This document shows positions 7,331-12,302 of a stretch of 12,302 nt of DNA, in pieces. The translations under genes and the position numbers were made by a program. This DNA comes from Ichthyophonus hoferi (lineage: Eukaryota > Opisthokonta > Ichthyosporea > Ichthyophonida > Ichthyophonidae). The DNA is taken from contig NAOQ01000573.1 in assembly GCA_002751075.1 (NCBI GenBank), forward strand, positions 19,596-31,897, written 5' to 3'. Under the pieces are notes generated by a model. It searched no databases. It had not been told where the DNA came from and saw only the letters and a list, made by a program, of their open reading frames with translations. Each line of letters begins with the position of its first letter. Position 1 is the stretch's first letter.

Positions 7331-7450
7331 TCAATTTGGTCCCAAAGCAAAGGATCTGCACATAATTCAGAACTGAAAAGCAATTACTATATGGTGGCAT
7401 CAAGTGAGGTGGAGAGTATTTATACCCTTCAGGCGGAAAGCTATTTAAGA
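7331..7450 (+). mobile_element. Ty1/copia-type retrotransposon fossil, RNase H part
   Basis: A short plus-strand open stretch reads like the end of a Ty1/copia RNase H domain. A WS..K motif lies 17 residues ahead of YM, followed by Ser, Val and Leu at the spacing seen in the family's WSSKKQ...EYMA.SE....WL region. This is a broken fragment; no intact domain and no terminal repeats are visible. Nearby sequence from about 6930 may belong to it, but I cannot show that. It looks old, since only the best-conserved positions survive. Several breaks are likely. Confidence 0.35.
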
Positions 7451-8961
7451 TGATCCAACCGATATAGTTGGCATATGTATTAGGCCACTATTCTAAATAT
7501 ATATTATTTAGATAAATAGAATCGATTTAATTAGATAATACCCCGCAATAACCTTTCAAATTACCAATCATACTTATATTATATGGATTTACTCACGAGA
7601 ATTTGTCATATTATAGTTACAGTACTAGTTTTTATATTTATTTTTTTAAAGTAATTAAATAATAACACAGCCATTTTGTAGCTACCCAATTACTAATAAT
7701 TAACTAATTATCCTATGTCAATAAAATGGATACAGGGTTTATCCTGAGGATCACTTATTGGCCTGTTAAGATTTTCAATTTTAACTCATATTTTTTTAGT
7801 AATAGTTTTTTCGTTGTCGTTTTCTTTTTTTTTCTTCAAATCAGCAAGATTTAATTAAGTTGATATTGCTTTATATAACTATAACCATTCAATATTATCA
7901 TATTAGCAATTATTATTACACATGAGATGATTGCTCAAAATTGAAACAGCCAATGGCAGAGGTTCTGCGCCTATATTATAAGACATTTCAGGTCGTGTTT
8001 TGGGGTCCAGATAACACCTTGCTTGGGCATCCGCCTAAGACAAGTCCTGCTAACTTGTTTAATAATACAAACATGTCTCATCCTATTTGTATTCCGTGTA
8101 AACAAAGGGACACGTTAAAACGCTCCTTAGTTTGGTATGCTCTCTCCTTCTAAACGAATATAGGTCACAGTAACGCTCCTGTTTCTACTTATTATTCCTA
8201 ACATTTTTCTTATGTACTTTTTGTGAATTGACATACATAGCCCCGAGTAATACAATCTTTCTGGGGATGATTTCTTACAGTTTTATGCCAGATGACATGA
8301 AAGTCATATATCGGTATAAAACACATAGCCCATTAGACATACTATATTAATTCGATATTATGCCTAGACTATTTCTCAATAAATCTCATTTGAGTAAGCT
8401 TAAATCCTACTAATAAAACTACTTCCAATACATTGAATTAATCTATAATCAAGGTTTTATAAGGAATCGCAATAGGCACTGTAAAATAACATTTTATACC
8501 TTTTTCATGCGTGAAAATGTAGTAATTACTGTCTATGATTATGCTCTCAATCCATTGGCTGCATCGCTAATAGCCTTACCTTGACACCCCAATAACTGGA
8601 AGCTTTGCCTCAGTTAAATTTATTGTAGTTATGGAAACTAAAGAACTAATAGTATTTTTTTTCTTTTTTTCAAGAGAGAAAATACTGGACTGGCATAAAT
8701 TAACCTGCACTGACTAAAATATGCTCTTTTGAGATCAAAATGTATGATTATTAACCTATTAAAAATTGGGAATTTTAATATACATGATACTTAGTCAATA
8801 CAACGGAGCCAACATTGAAAGCAGCGAACCATAAGGCTTTTAAGATCCAGTTATTTATACCAATCTATTTGAGTTTAAGGAGCAAGTTAGGTCATATTTA
8901 AAAAGAATAAATTGTTAGCCAATAGGAGTAAATTCGAAAGAAAGTAGGTAAAGAAGACGTA

Positions 8962-8979
8962 ATGCATAATATTATGCAT
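8962..8979. repeat. 18-bp perfect palindrome
   Basis: ATGCATAATATTATGCAT equals its own reverse complement with no spacer. It contains two octamer-like ATGCATAA half sites facing each other. It could be a dimeric binding site or a chance hairpin in AT-rich DNA. Confidence 0.6.
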
Positions 8980-9066
8980 AATAATGATTTACTGTAGTAT
9001 CAATAATTATTATTTAGGGCTAATTATATCACGGCGTCTGTATGTTATAATGACATGGCTGTATTC

Positions 9067-9085
9067 ATATATATATATATATATA
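9067..9085. repeat. (AT)n microsatellite
   Basis: A 19-bp alternating AT run is followed by a short C-rich patch (9086-9111) that contrasts with the surrounding sequence. Confidence 0.8.
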
Positions 9086-9639
9086 CCTCTTCCGCTCCGC
9101 CTTACCAATCCTCGTCTAAAATAATAACCACCTTAAAGTTGCATATCTTAATGACACTGTCAAACAGCCAATGAAAACTGTTAAATACATTTACCTCCGA
9201 GATTCATACATTGAGCTACAGCACATATATGTAATGCATCCATAGAACTATACAGTAAGGGTTTATTTTTTAAATTAAAACTCTAATGCATATATTTACG
9301 AACTGCGCATATACTATGATATAACCATTAGTAGAAACCACAGTGTCGTACCAGTAATATCTACCTCCACCAATGGCAGGAACACCACATGGTACGTATG
9401 ATACATTGGGTACATTGGCTTATATAAGAATGATAAGCATAGAATTAATTTTTAATTAGTTTATAATCAATAAAAAATACAAGAAAATATAAATAAAAAT
9501 ATTTATACGCGTGTTTTATGTACATTACTTTGTATATTATCATAAACTCGCATGAAAATCGCATGATGTTCAAATAGTGATTATGCTTTAATATGAACTG
9601 ATAATTCGATTAGGAGAGACGAACTTGTATTGTATCATT

Positions 9640-9879
9640 ATTGGCCAATCTATTTTATTGGCTTATATTTTGATTGACTTTTAACGTCCACATTTTGATC
9701 GAAGCAATAACACATTCTATCATCGGATTGGCCACAAATGGTTGACCTTTGGATAACATAAACGTATGATTGGTGCAACACTACGGATTAACCAGCTATT
9801 TTAAAAATATATTTGTCATTGGTTAATACTGTAAAATTGGAAGGTATTAATGCTATGGATTAAGTATTTAAGGGCCAAT
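9640..9879. promoter_or_regulatory. Cluster of eight CCAAT boxes upstream of the BTB gene
   Basis: Within 240 bp there are six ATTGG (9640, 9657, 9727, 9769, 9818, 9836) and two CCAAT (9645, 9875) pentamers. The first pair abut as the palindrome ATTGGCCAAT. In AT-rich DNA of this kind, fewer than one would be expected by rough base-composition reasoning. CCAAT is the core site of the heterotrimeric NF-Y/HAP factor in eukaryotes. The cluster ends about 270 bp before the start codon at 10147, so an upstream control region for that gene is the simplest reading. A decayed repeat is an alternative. Confidence 0.4.
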
Positions 9880-10146
9880 TAACAACATTTAATTTATGCA
9901 ACGGAGAGTTAATAAGGAAAACAACGTATTTGGCGCTCTTATTTTAAGTCTTTTGTAAATTTGAAGAAGCTATAGCGGGTATAGACCATCTCAGCTCTAT
10001 ATGCAAGAGTAATAATACAATATATTGAGTATATTTTTTATTTAATCCAGCCAAAATATCATTTAGCCTGTATTTTATTTTAAAAATTCAGGTAGTTTCG
10101 GATTTTCTTTAAATTATAGCTCCATCTACCTACAAGTACATCCACA

Positions 10147-11088
10147 ATGGCTAGGCAGATCAATATAACCGATGTATTGGAAAAACTCACCGAGTGCTGT
10201 TCAATGGTTCTTCAGCTAGAAGCAGCCAAAACGATAGAAGCCAAAAAAATAGAAGCCATAATAAAAGAACCGTGCACGCCTCCCGCCAAGCAAATAGCTA
10301 AACCAGGGTCACAGGTGCTCATCAAACTCAATGTGGGTGGAACTGTCTTTGTCACCACCATTGCTACCCTCACTTCCCCCAAAGCCAAAGGTTCCTATTT
10401 TGATGCCATGTTTTCGGGCCGTTGGAAGATAGATTCGTGCGAGGATGGTACACTTTTTATTGATAGAGACCCCACTGTGTTCCGTTACATTCTAAATTAT
10501 CTGCGGGGTGATATACCAGATGTAAATGTACTTTCCATTTCAAATCGAAAGGATTTATCTACTGAAGCCGCATTTTACTGCCTTACTGATCTTGTAAACA
10601 GTTTAATACCCGTTGAACCTTATTTTTTCTTTAAAGCGCCCAATTACAAGCTTGAGGATAATGATAAAAGAGCAATATCCACGAAAGAAGGATTTTGCGC
10701 TATCCTTGGCCCAGAGGTCAAGCCAGACAGTACAGCAACTATTCGTATGCCACTTGACCACGTAAATGTTATGGTTGGTTTAGCACCCCCAAACATTGAC
10801 TTGACTCACGGCAGACAGTATCTTCAAGATGGATGTGGATGGTATTTTTACCTTATTGATCAAAGGCTCTATGGAGGGTCGATAGGGATTGGTGGAAAAC
10901 CCTATGGTTGCCTTAGTGGTACTATAACACCTAAAGCGACAGTTGGTGTGAAGTTACATCTTAATGGAGACATATCTTTTTTAATTAATGATACAGACTA
11001 TGGAACCGCATATACAATTCCTACTGGGTCAAAATATCATCTAGCCGTCATAGCGTATGACCAACATAGTGTAATTGAACTTGTTTAG
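10147..11088 (+). CDS. BTB_2 (KCTD/T1-type) protein with C-terminal SPRY-like domain
   Basis: The 313-residue intronless protein has three parts. Residues 1-50 form a charged, probably helical or coiled-coil lead (for example LEAAKTIEAKKIEAI at 24-38). Residues 57-157 form a BTB_2 domain, recognised by LNVGG at 61-65, YFDAMFSGRW at 84-93, DGTLFIDRDPTVFRYILNYL at 100-119 and EAAFYCL at 140-146. This fold assembles oligomers, and in KCTD proteins it often bridges to cullin-3 ubiquitin ligases. Residues 182-313 look like a SPRY/B30.2-type beta-sandwich: GWYFYLIDQRLYGG at 231-244, then VGVKLHLNGDISFLINDTDYG at 266-286 and a closing strand AVIAYDQHSVIEL at 300-312. SPRY domains bind protein partners, so a substrate-adaptor role is a reasonable inference, not a demonstration. 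The ATG at 10147 has ACA before it and a G after it, and opens the frame well ahead of the BTB domain. The stop is TAG. Confidence is high for BTB_2 and moderate for SPRY. Confidence 0.9.
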   Translation: MARQINITDVLEKLTECCSMVLQLEAAKTIEAKKIEAIIKEPCTPPAKQIAKPGSQVLIKLNVGGTVFVTTIATLTSPKAKGSYFDAMFSGRWKIDSCEDGTLFIDRDPTVFRYILNYLRGDIPDVNVLSISNRKDLSTEAAFYCLTDLVNSLIPVEPYFFFKAPNYKLEDNDKRAISTKEGFCAILGPEVKPDSTATIRMPLDHVNVMVGLAPPNIDLTHGRQYLQDGCGWYFYLIDQRLYGGSIGIGGKPYGCLSGTITPKATVGVKLHLNGDISFLINDTDYGTAYTIPTGSKYHLAVIAYDQHSVIELV

Positions 11089-11730
11089 TATATTTTTTTA
11101 AAATGATATGCAGTGAATCAACAATTTTTTTTTTTTGATTATCTATGACCAAACGAAAGGCATTTAGAATATCTTCCAAATTTATATTTTTTTTTCTATG
11201 ATATTGAACGAGACTATGAGATTGACATTACTAAGAGATTATTATCTTTAAAACTCATACGCAATAGAATCATGGGGGAAATGTTTTTTCTGATTACTAT
11301 TTAAAGCTATAAATAAAATTGAGCTATTGAGTAGTCAGTCTCATAACAGATAAAGTTACAAATTGATTTAATTATCCAAAATGGATTGGCAGATCTGACT
11401 GGGTTCTAAAGAATCCATTGTGTACTACTATAATAGAACAGGAAAAACTTTGAGTACAGTTTCTTCACTAAATTATAAAATGAAGAAGTTGAGAAAGAGG
11501 AACCAAATATAATTTCCATAATATTTCATGTAGGCTAAGTTCTTGTACCACACAACCTAGTGTATAAAAGCTTAAGGTTGTAATGAGATGAAGAGTCAAA
11601 AGATAGTTTTATATTAGTTCTATTTAAAGTGTACATATTGTACATGGATGAATGTTGCTTACTCAATCTGAATTTGTGAAGGCATACACTGAAGAAAAAT
11701 TATATGTATATTCTATCAATGCTACGGAAT
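11089..11730. other. AT-rich 3' region of the BTB gene with a near-copy of its start
   Basis: No intact gene is visible. AATAAA at 11312-11317, about 225 bp after the stop, is a possible poly(A) signal. Bases 11374-11395 match 19 of 22 bases around the BTB start codon (10140-10161), and GGAAAAACT recurs downstream of both. This may be a trace of a decayed partial duplicate or a chance match. Confidence 0.4.
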
Positions 11731-12302
11731 TCATATCCAATCACCTGAAACATCCTCTCTTTTCTTTAAGCACCTACTGCCTACAGTAAAGTGTCCCATA
11801 AAAGCCCGTCTTGCACCAATCAATCTTAGCACTCTTACTAGGAAAAAGAATGACACAGCCTTGTTAATCCATCCAATATTCAACCGTAATATTATATTTG
11901 TATATGCTGCCAGAGTTTCATTTCCTTTTTGTCTTGAACATACCAATATATCTCCATATATTGTTTTCCATATGTATAACACTTACTATTACTTCATATA
12001 TTTAGAGTAATAAATTGTCTAGAAATACAGCTATTAGGGTGAAATGAAGGCCTATTGCTTCAGTTATTGTATATTTTCCCCCACAATCTCACTGGGATAA
12101 TAGCGGAGACTAAATATGCCCCAATTATGTCTCTAAATAGTAAAATAAATTTCTTGGATTTTCCATTAGAAGATGACAAACAGAAGATGACAAATTTGCC
12201 AATAGTATAAATGCAAGGAATCATGTGTCTCAGTTTGGCTGAGAAGCCTCTTCTAAGATCGTGAGAATTGCACCTGAGTGCGGTTGGAGACGTCGCTGAT
12301 GA
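11731..12302 (-). mobile_element. Ty1/copia-type retrotransposon fossil, integrase part
   Basis: Read on the minus strand from the right edge, an open stretch (about 12302-12062) contains NG...D...A.L..A..P...WG at the spacing of the end of the Ty1/copia integrase core (family pattern NG.AER...ARALL..A.LP..FWGEA). About 120 codons further on, near 11790-11810, a FMGH string sits where the family has its FLGY motif, on the same strand. The element is incomplete and broken in more than one place, and it runs off the window. No terminal repeat is visible. It is old, as only scattered consensus positions remain. Confidence 0.4.

Larger units (their letters stand above)
7451..9639. other. Long AT-rich stretch without an intact gene
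   Basis: No gene is supported. A 70-codon plus-strand frame at 7941-8153 is more GC-rich than its surroundings but shows no family motif. CCAAT or ATTGG pentamers recur through the later part of the stretch (for example near 7948, 8553, 8859, 8919, 9104, 9168 and 9370), thickening into the cluster described separately. The palindrome and the TA run listed separately also lie here. Confidence 0.5.

Noticed and set aside
7152-7403. An 83-codon minus-strand frame with hydrophobic segments
   Set aside because: Hydrophobic content is typical of AT-rich antisense frames, and the plus strand there carries the RNase H-like match.
7986-7999. A 12-base match to the 5' edge of tRNA-Val (TTCAGGTCGTGT)
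   Set aside because: The match stops after 12 bases and no cloverleaf can be formed, so chance is the simplest reading.
7941-8153. A 70-codon plus-strand frame, more GC-rich than its surroundings
   Set aside because: No recognisable domain, ordinary length for chance, and no nearby gene signals. It could be a worn repeat fragment, but nothing supports a function.
8566-8600. A third copy of the TTACCTTGAC motif found after the tRNA-Leu genes
   Set aside because: Only about a dozen bases match, with no tRNA or flank similarity around it.

Overview
The window is eukaryotic nuclear DNA. It carries three Pol III-type tRNA genes with internal A and B boxes, a class II histone deacetylase, a BTB_2/SPRY-type protein, and long AT-rich intergenic stretches with microsatellites and worn transposable elements. 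The two large genes have no introns, are visibly more GC-rich than their surroundings, and end in TGA and TAG, so the standard genetic code fits. I cannot name the lineage. A compact, AT-rich, intron-poor unicellular eukaryote or early-branching fungus-like organism would fit.

Layout. Bases 1-279 are a tetranucleotide microsatellite. Bases 731-2485 (minus strand) encode an apparently active class II (HDA1/HDAC6-type) deacetylase with a disordered, basic, phospho-site-rich tail. Bases 2930-3002 are a tRNA-Val(UAC) with odd acceptor features. Bases 3410-3720 look coding and may be a two-exon gene for a small helical, possibly histone-fold, protein. Bases 4017-5287 hold two identical tRNA-Leu(CAA) genes in a diverged tandem duplication. 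The spacer of the first copy contains a roughly 0.92 kb IS630/Tc1/mariner-type DNA transposon remnant. Its long terminal inverted repeats are made of iterated 20-22 bp units.

From about 5.46 to 10.1 kb I see no intact gene. This stretch holds a likely Ty1/copia RNase H fossil near 7.33-7.45 kb, an 18-bp perfect palindrome, a TA run and a dense cluster of CCAAT motifs at 9640-9879. Bases 10147-11088 (plus strand) encode the 313-aa BTB_2/SPRY-type protein. The last ~570 bp (minus strand) look like a second, broken Ty1/copia pol fossil running off the window.

Nothing indicates an operon or a single multi-gene system. The most original observations are the iterated-unit inverted repeats of the transposon with a paralogous empty site next door, the candidate small spliced gene, and the CCAAT cluster. 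Homology calls rest on motif reading by eye, and no search was run.
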